Positions 43,628 to 51,110 of a DNA stretch of 64,000 bases are shown in pieces. A program made the translations under genes and the position numbers. Origin of the DNA: JANXSG01 sp038203935 (GTDB lineage Bacteria > Armatimonadota > Chthonomonadetes > Chthonomonadales > Chthonomonadaceae). Where the stretch lies: contig JBBRDM010000002.1 in assembly GCA_038203935.1 (NCBI GenBank), positions 14,220-78,219 on the forward strand, in the 5' to 3' direction. Numbering within the stretch: position 1 is the stretch's first letter; every line of letters begins with the position of its first letter. A model generated the notes under the pieces. That model was not told the origin of the DNA. It saw only the letters and a program-made list of their open reading frames with translations, and did not search any database.

Positions 43628-44857
43628 ATGATGGTGAACCCTCAAAAACATGTGAACGGGAAAGTGCTCCTCCTCCCAACGCCTCCCCCAGACGCTCTTT
43701 CCTCACACGAGCGGGGCTATCACACGACTCAGTTCTCTCGCTCTCCTGCTTTTGGAAGATGGGGGAATGGAGGGAACTCTGTAAATCTCTTTACCCTCGG
43801 AGGCACGAGGGAATCAGGGAAGTTTTTCAGCGAGTTAGGGAAAACATTACTTCTTTTCCTCATTCTAATGTTAGGATTCTGCGGCTCAGTGAAAGCAGAT
43901 TCTCCAAAAGGCGCAATTGGCGCTCTGGTATTCAGTCCGGATGGAAAGCAGCTGGCTGTCGGCGGATACAAAGAGGTTGTAATTTTTGATACCGCGAGTT
44001 GGAAACCGACTGCAGTTTTTACCGAGGTCGAGGAGAATGTACGGTCGTTAGCATACCACCCTGATGGACACACGCTTGCCATCGGCAGCGGGCTAGCAGC
44101 GCGAACAGGTGATTTGTGCCTGTGGGACACTCTCGCTGCAGCAGCGAAACCCCGTATATTTCCGCCTCAGAAAGATACCGTAGAAGCTCTGGCCTTCAGC
44201 AAAGACGGCAAGGCTCTTCTGGCAGGCAGCAACGACAGCAAAGCACATCTCTACGCCAATCTACCCTACGAGTTTGGGCCGGTTCTCGATGAACATAATG
44301 GCAGAGTCCATGCGGTTGCGTTTTCGCCCAGGCAGGATTTTGTGTTCGTCACCGGCGCAATGGATAAGGTCGTGAAGGTTTGGGATGTGAAAAGTCATCA
44401 AACAGTCGTAAACTTTGATCAGAGCGAAGGGGGCATATCCGGTTTGGTTTTTCTGCCGAACGGGCTGCAGTTTGTCGGCGCCAGCCTGGACGGACGTTTG
44501 TTCTGGTGGCAGGTTGACTATAACGAGAGGAAACACATCTACAGCGGTGCGCACTATCGTACCGTTTCGGCACATGATGGCGGTGTTTTAAGCCTGGCGA
44601 TATCAAGTGATGGAGCGCGGCTGATTACAGCTGGCCAGGATAATCTCGTAAAAATCTGGAAAGCGGATGACGGCGGCCCAATAAAAGATTTCAAGGACTG
44701 CAAACAGCCGTGTTATGCAGTGGCTCTCAATTCAAAAGGGTCACTGGCAGCGGCTGGAGGTGAAGAAGGAGTTGTGCGCATCTGGGATGTCGAGGCCAAC
44801 AAACTGCTTATCACACTCGAGATGCCTCCAATTATACGGACTGCCGTCGCTAAATGA
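43628..44857 (+). CDS. WD40-repeat protein with repeat-derived N-terminal extension
   Basis: Up to 409 aa. From about residue 92 there are seven or so WD40 blades: GAIGALVFSPDGKQLAVGGY, VRSLAYHPDGHTLAIGSGLA, AVAFSPRQDFVFVTGAMDKV, GVLSLAISSDGARLITAGQD, AVALNSKGSLAAAGGEEGVV. A hydrophobic export-type helix (TLLLFLILMLGFCGSVKADS) lies at residues about 72-90 instead of at the N-terminus. The preceding 70 codons (about 43650-43830) resemble degenerate modules of the dispersed hairpin repeat. GAGG at 43621-43624 fits the start ATG 43628/43631, 7-10 bp after DUF1501. A later start at ATG 43868 would drop part of the signal. Confidence 0.8.
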   Translation: MMVNPQKHVNGKVLLLPTPPPDALSSHERGYHTTQFSRSPAFGRWGNGGNSVNLFTLGGTRESGKFFSELGKTLLLFLILMLGFCGSVKADSPKGAIGALVFSPDGKQLAVGGYKEVVIFDTASWKPTAVFTEVEENVRSLAYHPDGHTLAIGSGLAARTGDLCLWDTLAAAAKPRIFPPQKDTVEALAFSKDGKALLAGSNDSKAHLYANLPYEFGPVLDEHNGRVHAVAFSPRQDFVFVTGAMDKVVKVWDVKSHQTVVNFDQSEGGISGLVFLPNGLQFVGASLDGRLFWWQVDYNERKHIYSGAHYRTVSAHDGGVLSLAISSDGARLITAGQDNLVKIWKADDGGPIKDFKDCKQPCYAVALNSKGSLAAAGGEEGVVRIWDVEANKLLITLEMPPIIRTAVAK

Positions 44858-44900
44858 GCCCCCAGCCGAAAATGGAACCTTAATCGAGTTTGTAATATAA

Positions 44901-47108
44901 ATGAAAACTTATTCCACATTCAAAAATTCACCTTCTATTTCGGTACTGCATCGAGGATTTCGACGAAGATTACCTCTGATATCCTTATTTGCCTTCGCGC
45001 ACCTCCTTTCCGCGACTCTCTGCATGGCTCAGATTCCCCGTATCAATACATTCTTTCCCATTGGCGGGCGAGCGGGGAGCACAGTGGATGTCGAGATTCG
45101 CGGCTCCAGCCTGGAAGGCGCGCATCAGCTCCTCATTCACGGATCCGGGGTGACCGGAACTGTTTCTCCGGGTAATGATAAAGTCGACGAGACCAATAAA
45201 CCTCTCTTGCAGGCGAAGTGCCAGGGCTGCCACGAACTGCGCTCTCCTGCCAACCGGAGTATGACGCCTGGACAGTGGGCCGCAACGGTCGAACGAATGG
45301 TCAAGCTGCGGCAGGCTCCGCTCTCCGCTGATGACGCTGCAAAAGTTACCGCTTATCTAGTTGGGGCGGCCAAAGCCGGACGGGTAACAGCTTCGCTGAA
45401 TATTGCGCAGGGCACTCTTTCCGGAATTGTCGAAGTGAGGCTGGTGACCTCGAACGGAATTTCAACTCCCTCGTTTTTTGAAGTGGGCAATCTACCGGAA
45501 GTGATGGCCGCCAGTACCAAGTGGGAACAGGCCCAGCCAGTGTCGCTGCCATGCATTGTGAATGGCTGTTTCATGTCGAATGGAGAGCATCACTATTTTC
45601 GATTCAAGGCAAAAAAAGAGGAGCGGCTGGTCTTCAATCTGAAAGGCTACCGTTACAACGATACCACGCAGCTCTACTTCAATCCGAATCTGCGGCTCTA
45701 CGATTCGACTGGCAAAGAGCTCGTCGAAAATCACGGCTACTACGAGTTCGATCCCGTCATAGACTGGACATGCCCGGCAGACGGGGAATATACCATCGAA
45801 GCCAGAGACTTGCTCGGCCACTCCAATCCCGGAAGTGTCTACCGACTTGTGATGGGTCACCTTCCATACGACCTTGTTGTTTCACCGCCTGTGGTACAGT
45901 CTGGGATGTCCGCACCCTGCGAAGTATTTGGGAAGGATATCGAGAACCTGCCCAACCGATTCACCCTCACGGCCTCCGGCGAACCAGGCATTCAGCAGTC
46001 CTCCACTCCTTTCGGACCAGCGCCCTATCTGGTATCTCATTATCCTGTCACACTGCATACCGTAACTCCTGGAGGCGCTTCTGGAAGCCATGTGCTGCCA
46101 CAGACTTTTGCCGGGTCGATATCAAAAGCTGGGGATGTGCAGTTATTTAATATTCAGGGGAATGGGTTGTACGAAATCAGTGTCTTCAGCTCAAGGCTCG
46201 GCGCTGAGGGCGCGATGCGGGTTTCACTGCTGAACTCCAAGGGCGCGGCAGTTAAATCAATCACCGGCGATAACAGAATGGCGGCGAAGCTGGAGCCGGC
46301 TGAGCAGTACCAGCTAAAGGTGGAGGAGGCTTCTGGTCTGGGCGGGCCGCAATACGTCTACGCAATCGAGGCGCGGGAGTCTAGGCCTGGTGTGAGACTT
46401 ACCGTCAATCCAGACAATGTTACGCTGCGGCCTGGAATGTCGACAGCGGTCGAAGTCACACTTGGAAGACGGCGTGCTGCTCTGGAAGGGGATGTCATCA
46501 TCACTGCAGAGAATCTTCCTTCGGGAGTGACTGCGAAACCCGCTGTCATTCAGCCTGATAGAGATACCGCGCTGCTAGTGCTCACTGCGGCTTCGAACGC
46601 TCCCATGACCGCTCAGCCGATCCGTATCACAGGCAAATTGAAAGGCGCAGGAGGGGAAGTAACGGTGGCGGCTCAGCCGCAGGAGCTGTATCGCCTGAAT
46701 AATGAACCTCGCACGCACAACTGGAGCGACATCGCCCTGGCCGTATGCGGAGAATCGAAATTCAGCCTGGAGCTGCAGAGCGCCATGCCAGTGAAAGTGC
46801 ATCCCCGCAAGGGAGTTGAGGTCAAAGTTAAGATTCATAGGAAGCCGGGTTTTACCGGTTCGGTTACCGTCTATATCAACGGGCTTCCGAGAGGCTGGGT
46901 AGCTAATCAGGAATCGACCAACGGCGATACCATTACAATGACGGTCCGCCCGGATGGCAACGATACCCGCCCTTTCCTCACCCGCGATCCAAAATTCACC
47001 CCTATTACCGCCATCCTCGAAGCCTCATCAGATGAATTCCATTTCGTCTTTGCCGACCTGCCCATCGTAAAATCCGATAAAATCAGCGACAGGGATGATG
47101 ACCGGTAG
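44901..47108 (+). CDS. Exported protein with IPT-like, cytochrome c-type and PPC domains
   Basis: 735 aa with a signal peptide (RLPLISLFAFAHLLSATLCM). The mature protein begins QIPRINTFFPIGGRAGSTVD, the IPT-like domain common in planctomycete-type operons. A cytochrome-type insert carries CQGCHELR near residues 107-114 with a distal SMTPGQWAATVERMV. A bacterial pre-peptidase-like domain follows (NGEHHYFRFKAKKEERLVFN, DSTGKELVENHGYYEFDPVI), then Ig-like modules to the end. Last gene of the operon 39934-47108 (43-bp gap from WD40). It could present a haem domain at the surface and dock the DUF1549/1501 proteins. Confidence 0.85.
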   Translation: MKTYSTFKNSPSISVLHRGFRRRLPLISLFAFAHLLSATLCMAQIPRINTFFPIGGRAGSTVDVEIRGSSLEGAHQLLIHGSGVTGTVSPGNDKVDETNKPLLQAKCQGCHELRSPANRSMTPGQWAATVERMVKLRQAPLSADDAAKVTAYLVGAAKAGRVTASLNIAQGTLSGIVEVRLVTSNGISTPSFFEVGNLPEVMAASTKWEQAQPVSLPCIVNGCFMSNGEHHYFRFKAKKEERLVFNLKGYRYNDTTQLYFNPNLRLYDSTGKELVENHGYYEFDPVIDWTCPADGEYTIEARDLLGHSNPGSVYRLVMGHLPYDLVVSPPVVQSGMSAPCEVFGKDIENLPNRFTLTASGEPGIQQSSTPFGPAPYLVSHYPVTLHTVTPGGASGSHVLPQTFAGSISKAGDVQLFNIQGNGLYEISVFSSRLGAEGAMRVSLLNSKGAAVKSITGDNRMAAKLEPAEQYQLKVEEASGLGGPQYVYAIEARESRPGVRLTVNPDNVTLRPGMSTAVEVTLGRRRAALEGDVIITAENLPSGVTAKPAVIQPDRDTALLVLTAASNAPMTAQPIRITGKLKGAGGEVTVAAQPQELYRLNNEPRTHNWSDIALAVCGESKFSLELQSAMPVKVHPRKGVEVKVKIHRKPGFTGSVTVYINGLPRGWVANQESTNGDTITMTVRPDGNDTRPFLTRDPKFTPITAILEASSDEFHFVFADLPIVKSDKISDRDDDR

Positions 47109-47118
47109 TACCAATTCT

Positions 47119-47502
47119 TCAGAACGTTGTTCCATTACATAAGATTCCGCCATGACTTCCCGCATGAACATGCCAGTCCTCGTAACCATCGTCGTTTCCA
47201 AACACTTCAAATATTAAACCGCCTGAGAAAAAAAGTGTCAAGTTCGAGAGTGGTTCCAATACGATCTCAGACTTGATTACCGTATGATCAAGAATCCGCC
47301 ATAGTTCGAAACGATCTCTCTCTTGAATGCTTCTTTTCTCATCTATAATATCGCCACCAGATGAAGTTAATTTCCAATAAGATTCGGCAACAACCAGCAC
47401 ATCATCTAACAGAAATGAAGTCTGATATTGATCGAGTATCACTCTGGTCACTGTTGTACCAACCAGCGAGCCAACAATTTGTGATTTACTTTCTATAGTC
47501 AA
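47119..47502 (-). CDS. Hypothetical protein, DUF6188-like
   Basis: 127 aa. The pattern IVGSLVGTTVTRVILDQYQT, SFLLDDVLVVAESYWKL, then RILDHTVIKSEIVLEP, LTLFFSGGLIFEVFGNDDGY and EDWHVHAGSHGGILCNGT follows the order of strands in DUF6188-type proteins (two half-repeats, with Y-E-x-W near the end). These are small cytoplasmic proteins often found beside secreted toxin or wall-associated genes, sometimes as immunity-like proteins. It ends 11 bp from the convergent operon end. A start nearer ATG 47502 has no clear ribosome-binding site. Confidence 0.55.
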   Translation of the reverse strand: MTIESKSQIVGSLVGTTVTRVILDQYQTSFLLDDVLVVAESYWKLTSSGGDIIDEKRSIQERDRFELWRILDHTVIKSEIVLEPLSNLTLFFSGGLIFEVFGNDDGYEDWHVHAGSHGGILCNGTTF

Positions 47503-48001
47503 AGATTTTTTTCCAGATCGGAAAACATATTGATATTCCGCATCGTTAAGATTTATGGATGAGAGTATTGATAATTGCTATTGATAGTTTGATCCTGGGT
47601 AACATCAGTTACTAACTGATGTTACCCAGGCAAGCAGTTTCCCAGGATCAAACTACCCATAGCTTTTAGATACATTCTATTCTATGAACGTTAACGAAAT
47701 GGATTTTCAAATCCATCGTCTGAACATAAAATTATTGATCTTGCATCGGTAATCTGTGCTATCCTGCAAGTGAAAGAATTCCGAAAAATTTTCATATCAT
47801 CTTACTGTACTGATTGGCTGCGTAACATGAGTTATTAATTAATTATGTAAGTTCCGAGTGGCCTATAAAACTCAATCGCTTCAACACTCAGAAAATCCTG
47901 AGATGCATAAGAGATATCCAATTTATCACCATTACTGAACGAGAAATATTATGTTCATTTTAATTCTTCTATCCTGAGAATTTTTAATTTCCAATTAATT
48001 C
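47503..48001. other. Intergenic region with palindromic repeats
   Basis: No gene supported. It contains the nested hairpin at 47585-47655 and a TGCGTAACAT repeat copy at 47814-47836. Confidence 0.55.
47585..47655. repeat. Nested palindromic element
   Basis: CCTGGGTAACATCAGTTA (47594-47611) pairs with its perfect complement at 47613-47630 around one base. The outer TAGTTTGATCCTGGG (47585-47599) pairs with CCCAGGATCAAACTA (47641-47655). The two pairings share the CCTGGG block and are mutually exclusive, so the element can fold two ways. It has no T-run. Confidence 0.85.
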
Positions 48002-48313
48002 TCAAAGATGATTTTTAAATCCATATTCGCTCCAGTCATATATTCTGCCTGAAATATCGATTCTTGGATGTGTCTGAACATGTAAAACAACTTCAGGTTC
48101 ATCGAAGAAAAATTGAAGATAATCCCAAATAAATACTACGGAAGTCAATTTTTTACCAACAATCGATTGAAATGCAGTATGCAGAGTCATGCGCAAATAA
48201 CCACATTTCGTAAAATTTGAGTTTAATCCAATATTTAAGATCCAAATTCCTCTGTGAGCTAAATTATCACTATTGACATCAAACAGCAAAAAATGATTTG
48301 CAGTATCCGGCAA
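48002..48313 (-). CDS. Hypothetical protein, possibly half of a DUF6188-like fold
   Basis: 103 aa. The C-terminal part (SIVGKKLTSVVFIWDYLQFF then DEPEVVLHVQTHPRIDISGR) resembles the first half-repeat of 47119..47502 (LVGTTVTRVILDQYQTSFLL). The N-terminal half has the LFDVNSDNLAHRGIWILNIG pattern. It lacks the second half and may be truncated. No ribosome-binding site is obvious. Low to moderate confidence. Confidence 0.4.
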   Translation of the reverse strand: MPDTANHFLLFDVNSDNLAHRGIWILNIGLNSNFTKCGYLRMTLHTAFQSIVGKKLTSVVFIWDYLQFFFDEPEVVLHVQTHPRIDISGRIYDWSEYGFKNHL

Positions 48314-48382
48314 TTCATTTTGGTAGTTGACTCGTATTCAAACTTATTCGACATTTGCGCTTGGGGATGGTACAATTCACAT

Positions 48383-49213
48383 ATGAAGAAACAAAATCTA
48401 AAACGCAGCGCTATTGAGCCAGAAGAGCGGTATTTCAAAGTCGTTATCATCTATGCAGGATTCCTGCTGCTTGGATTTTCGCTCATGCAGTTTGGCGGCG
48501 AAGATGGCAGAAAATATGGCCCGATTGTTCTGCTGCTCAGCATTGGAAGCCTGATTCGCAGAATGACAAGGGCGATGTGGGCGGCCAGAGACCGCCGACA
48601 AGCGGCTGCCGAAGAGGCGAAAAGAGAGATTATTAAACTGGAGCGCAGAGAAAGAGATCGTGAAGAGCGTGATCGTCTCAATCTTGAAAAGGGTCATCAG
48701 AAGCGCAACACTATTAAAACCCGCCAGACGCTGGCGGACAAACGCCAGATTCAGCACCTCGAGGCCCAGGCTGAATCGACTCGCCAACTGGAGCGATCCG
48801 AGCTCATACGGAAAGAAGCGGAGAGATTGAAATCGACCAGGCTGGAGCAGCTCATTCCATTCGTCAAAGAGGCACTGGAGCTGCCGGGTGATGAGTGGAA
48901 TGAAGAGCAGGACAGCATCCAGTGGAAGGCAGTCTTGAGCAGAGATCTTACACAAAAGCGAGAACTAATCCTGGTACTTTCCCCTCGTAAGCAGGCAGAT
49001 ATCCACGAAATTGAAGAGATGGAAGCGCTTCGCCGGGATGAAAACTGTGATCGGGGTAAACTGATTTCGGTGGGCGGATTTTCCCCGCGCGCGGTGAGGC
49101 AGGGTTCACGGCTGCCGATCACTTTGATAGATGCTCATCTCCTTGCCGACTACATCTTGACCCCTGGGCGGGAATCTGCAGATTCGCCCGTGAACAAAGA
49201 ACTTGCAGGATGA
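48383..49213 (+). CDS. Membrane/coiled-coil protein with degenerate Mrr-like C-terminal domain
   Basis: 276 aa from ATG 48383 (an earlier frame start at 48293 is unlikely). Two membrane helices (FKVVIIYAGFLLLGFSLMQF and a second near YGPIVLLLSIGSLI) are followed by a long charged coiled coil (residues about 70-150) and a C-terminal alpha/beta domain. That domain (RELILVLSPRKQADIHEIEE, GKLISVGGFSPRAVRQGSRL, PITLIDAHLLADYI) follows the strand order of Mrr-type nuclease domains. The catalytic Q-x-K is replaced by L-S-P, so nuclease activity is doubtful. It ends 10 bp before threonine aldolase, which has its own ribosome-binding site. Confidence 0.6.
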   Translation: MKKQNLKRSAIEPEERYFKVVIIYAGFLLLGFSLMQFGGEDGRKYGPIVLLLSIGSLIRRMTRAMWAARDRRQAAAEEAKREIIKLERRERDREERDRLNLEKGHQKRNTIKTRQTLADKRQIQHLEAQAESTRQLERSELIRKEAERLKSTRLEQLIPFVKEALELPGDEWNEEQDSIQWKAVLSRDLTQKRELILVLSPRKQADIHEIEEMEALRRDENCDRGKLISVGGFSPRAVRQGSRLPITLIDAHLLADYILTPGRESADSPVNKELAG

Positions 49214-49223
49214 GGAGGGCAGG

Positions 49224-50264
49224 ATGACAGCCACCATCGACTTGAGAAGCGATACAACGACCCGCCCCTCTGCTGCGATGCGCCTGGCAATTGCCGAGGC
49301 AGAAGTCGGCGACGATGTTTTCGATGACGACCCCTCCATTCACCAGCTTCAGGAGCGAGCCGCTTCGATAATGGGAAAGGAGGCTGCGCTATTCGTGCCT
49401 TCTGGAACCATGAGCAACTCCATTGCCATCAAAGTGCATACCAGGCCGGGGGATGAAGTTCTTCTAGACCAGGATGCGCACTCAATGTTGTACGAGGTGG
49501 CGCTTCCCGCAACCATCTCACAGGTACTCACCAGGCAGTTTCGCAGTAAGACCGGCGTTCCGGATATCGAAGAGATTGCCTCCCAAATCAGAAAAGAATC
49601 CCTGCACTCTCCAGGAACCGGGCTGATTCTATTAGAAAACACCCATAACCGTGCTGGCGGAGCGATTATTCCGCTGGAAATACACCAGCAGCTCTGGAAG
49701 ATCGCTCAGGAGAATGAAGTACCGATTCATCTCGATGGAGCCAGACTGTTCAATGCAGCGGTCACCACTGGTAAAGCGGCATCCGAATTCGCTGCCTGTG
49801 CAGATTCAGTCACATTTTGCCTTTCCAAAGGGCTGGGATGCCCGGTCGGCTCTGTGCTATGCGGCAGCAGAGAGTTTATTTTGAAAGCGCGGCGTATTCG
49901 TAAAATGCTTGGAGGCGGGATGCGGCAGGCAGGCATGCTGGCGGCAGCAGGTATCTATGCACTGGAAAATAATATTAGCCGATTAGCGGATGATCATCGA
50001 AGAGCGAAGCTTCTGGCGGAAGGCATTGCAGAAACGCAAGGGATAGAGGTGGATACCACTTCACCCCCTACCAACATGGTCTATATCACTACTCTGGTTG
50101 ATGCAAAACTCTTCGTTCAGCACCTCTCTTCGAACTTCGGAATTCTTAGCAGTACTACTGCCTCACGCCGGATTCGACTGGTTACCCATCTCGATATTGA
50201 TGATATAAAGCTGGAACGAGCTATCGATGGAATAAGAAAAACCGGGGCTGCTCTGGAGGTGTAG
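49224..50264 (+). CDS. ltaE: Low-specificity L-threonine aldolase
   Basis: 346 aa from ATG 49224 (GAGGAGGGCAGG just upstream); a longer frame starts at 49203. PLP fold-type I enzyme: IDLRSDTTTRPSAAMRLAIA, VGDDVFDDDPSIHQLQERAA, ALFVPSGTMSNSIAIKVHTR, LILLENTHNRAGGAIIPLE, VPIHLDGARLFNA and the PLP-lysine region SVTFCLSKGLGCPVGSVLCG. It cleaves L-threonine or L-allo-threonine to glycine and acetaldehyde. The gene is followed 4 bp later by a membrane-protein gene. Confidence 0.95.
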   Translation: MTATIDLRSDTTTRPSAAMRLAIAEAEVGDDVFDDDPSIHQLQERAASIMGKEAALFVPSGTMSNSIAIKVHTRPGDEVLLDQDAHSMLYEVALPATISQVLTRQFRSKTGVPDIEEIASQIRKESLHSPGTGLILLENTHNRAGGAIIPLEIHQQLWKIAQENEVPIHLDGARLFNAAVTTGKAASEFAACADSVTFCLSKGLGCPVGSVLCGSREFILKARRIRKMLGGGMRQAGMLAAAGIYALENNISRLADDHRRAKLLAEGIAETQGIEVDTTSPPTNMVYITTLVDAKLFVQHLSSNFGILSSTTASRRIRLVTHLDIDDIKLERAIDGIRKTGAALEV

Positions 50265-50268
50265 TATC

Positions 50269-50850
50269 GTGACCTCTGTGCAAGAAACTCAAACTGCGCG
50301 ACAGCATCCCTGGGTAGTGATTTTATTCGCGATCACAGGTCTGATTGTCAGTATCACCGTCCATGTCCTCACCTATTTCCAACTGTTATCGATAGGCGTA
50401 TTCCTGCTCAGCAGCCGCATCGAGTGGCTATGGGTAGGATTGACTGCATTTTTACTCGGCTGGTATATGCCTACCACCAATCCTCGACGTCAATTAATCG
50501 CTCTATTCAAGTGGCTGCTGCTCGCATTATTTGCTTTGATATGCTATTCGGCCATCGGCGTGAGAATGTACCTTACCAGCGAGCATCCGCGCAAGGTCGA
50601 GAGCCGCTATGTAATTATGAAAGCAGGATTGGTCGATAAAGTCATATCTCGGCAGGAGTATCACCGAATTGCCTCGATTGAAAATCGCTTCTACATCATG
50701 TATCTCAACCGGGCGTTCTCTCTAGTCTGGGTGATCATGTTTTTAGGGGTGAGTGTTCTCGGCATTCAATACATTCGAGATCGGCGCAGACCGGGTACCG
50801 GGAGTTTATCTCGTGAAAAATTCGTACCGTGGTGGTATGGTAACGGATAA
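50269..50850 (+). CDS. Integral membrane protein
   Basis: 193 aa from GTG 50269, with four hydrophobic segments (VVILFAITGLIVSITVHVLT, WLWVGLTAFLLGWYM, LLALFALICYSAIGV, LVWVIMFLGVSVLGIQYI) and a polar loop (residues about 102-150). No family recognised. It follows the threonine aldolase by 4 bp, so it is probably cotranscribed; a metabolic link is not evident. Confidence 0.75.
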   Translation: MTSVQETQTARQHPWVVILFAITGLIVSITVHVLTYFQLLSIGVFLLSSRIEWLWVGLTAFLLGWYMPTTNPRRQLIALFKWLLLALFALICYSAIGVRMYLTSEHPRKVESRYVIMKAGLVDKVISRQEYHRIASIENRFYIMYLNRAFSLVWVIMFLGVSVLGIQYIRDRRRPGTGSLSREKFVPWWYGNG

Positions 50851-50960
50851 AGATCGAACGAATTCACCTTACCTCCTCAAATGCTCGTTACTTCCGGAGG
50901 GGTGCAAATGCCAGATTCTGTCACCTGCTCTCCCGGGAGGAAGGAGTATCTGGGATGGGT

Positions 50961-51069
50961 AAGGTATATTTCCCGCGAGGAACGAGCATCTATGCGGGGT
51001 AAGTTATATCTTCCACAAGGAACGAGCATCTGGGGAAGTAAGGTTTATCTCCCACGAGGAACTGCATCT
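50961..51069 (-). repeat. Three tandem approximately 40-bp repeats related to hairpin module A
   Basis: Copies begin near 50971 (TCCCGCGAGGAACGAGCATC), 51011 (TTCCACAAGGAACGAGCATC) and 51050 (TCCCACGAGGAA-CTGCATC), with periods of 40 and 39 bp. The first is the reverse complement of the CTCGTTCCTCGCGGGA core of module A (13.2 and 31.8 kb). A frame at 50881..51114 is just this repeat read as protein. The segment fills the gap between 50850 and the GH5-like gene. Confidence 0.85.
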
Positions 51070-51110
51070 GAGAGTGTGGCAGAGTACGAGGTAAATTTAA
51101 AATATTCAAG

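Noticed and set aside
47586..47599. AGTTTGATCCTGGG resembles the start of a 16S rRNA gene
   Set aside because: The match ends after 13 bases and the string recurs inverted at 47641-47655 as part of a hairpin; no rRNA sequence follows.
50961..51069. Possible CRISPR-like array
   Set aside because: Only three units with no unique spacers and no cas genes; the units are contiguous copies of a dispersed repeat.
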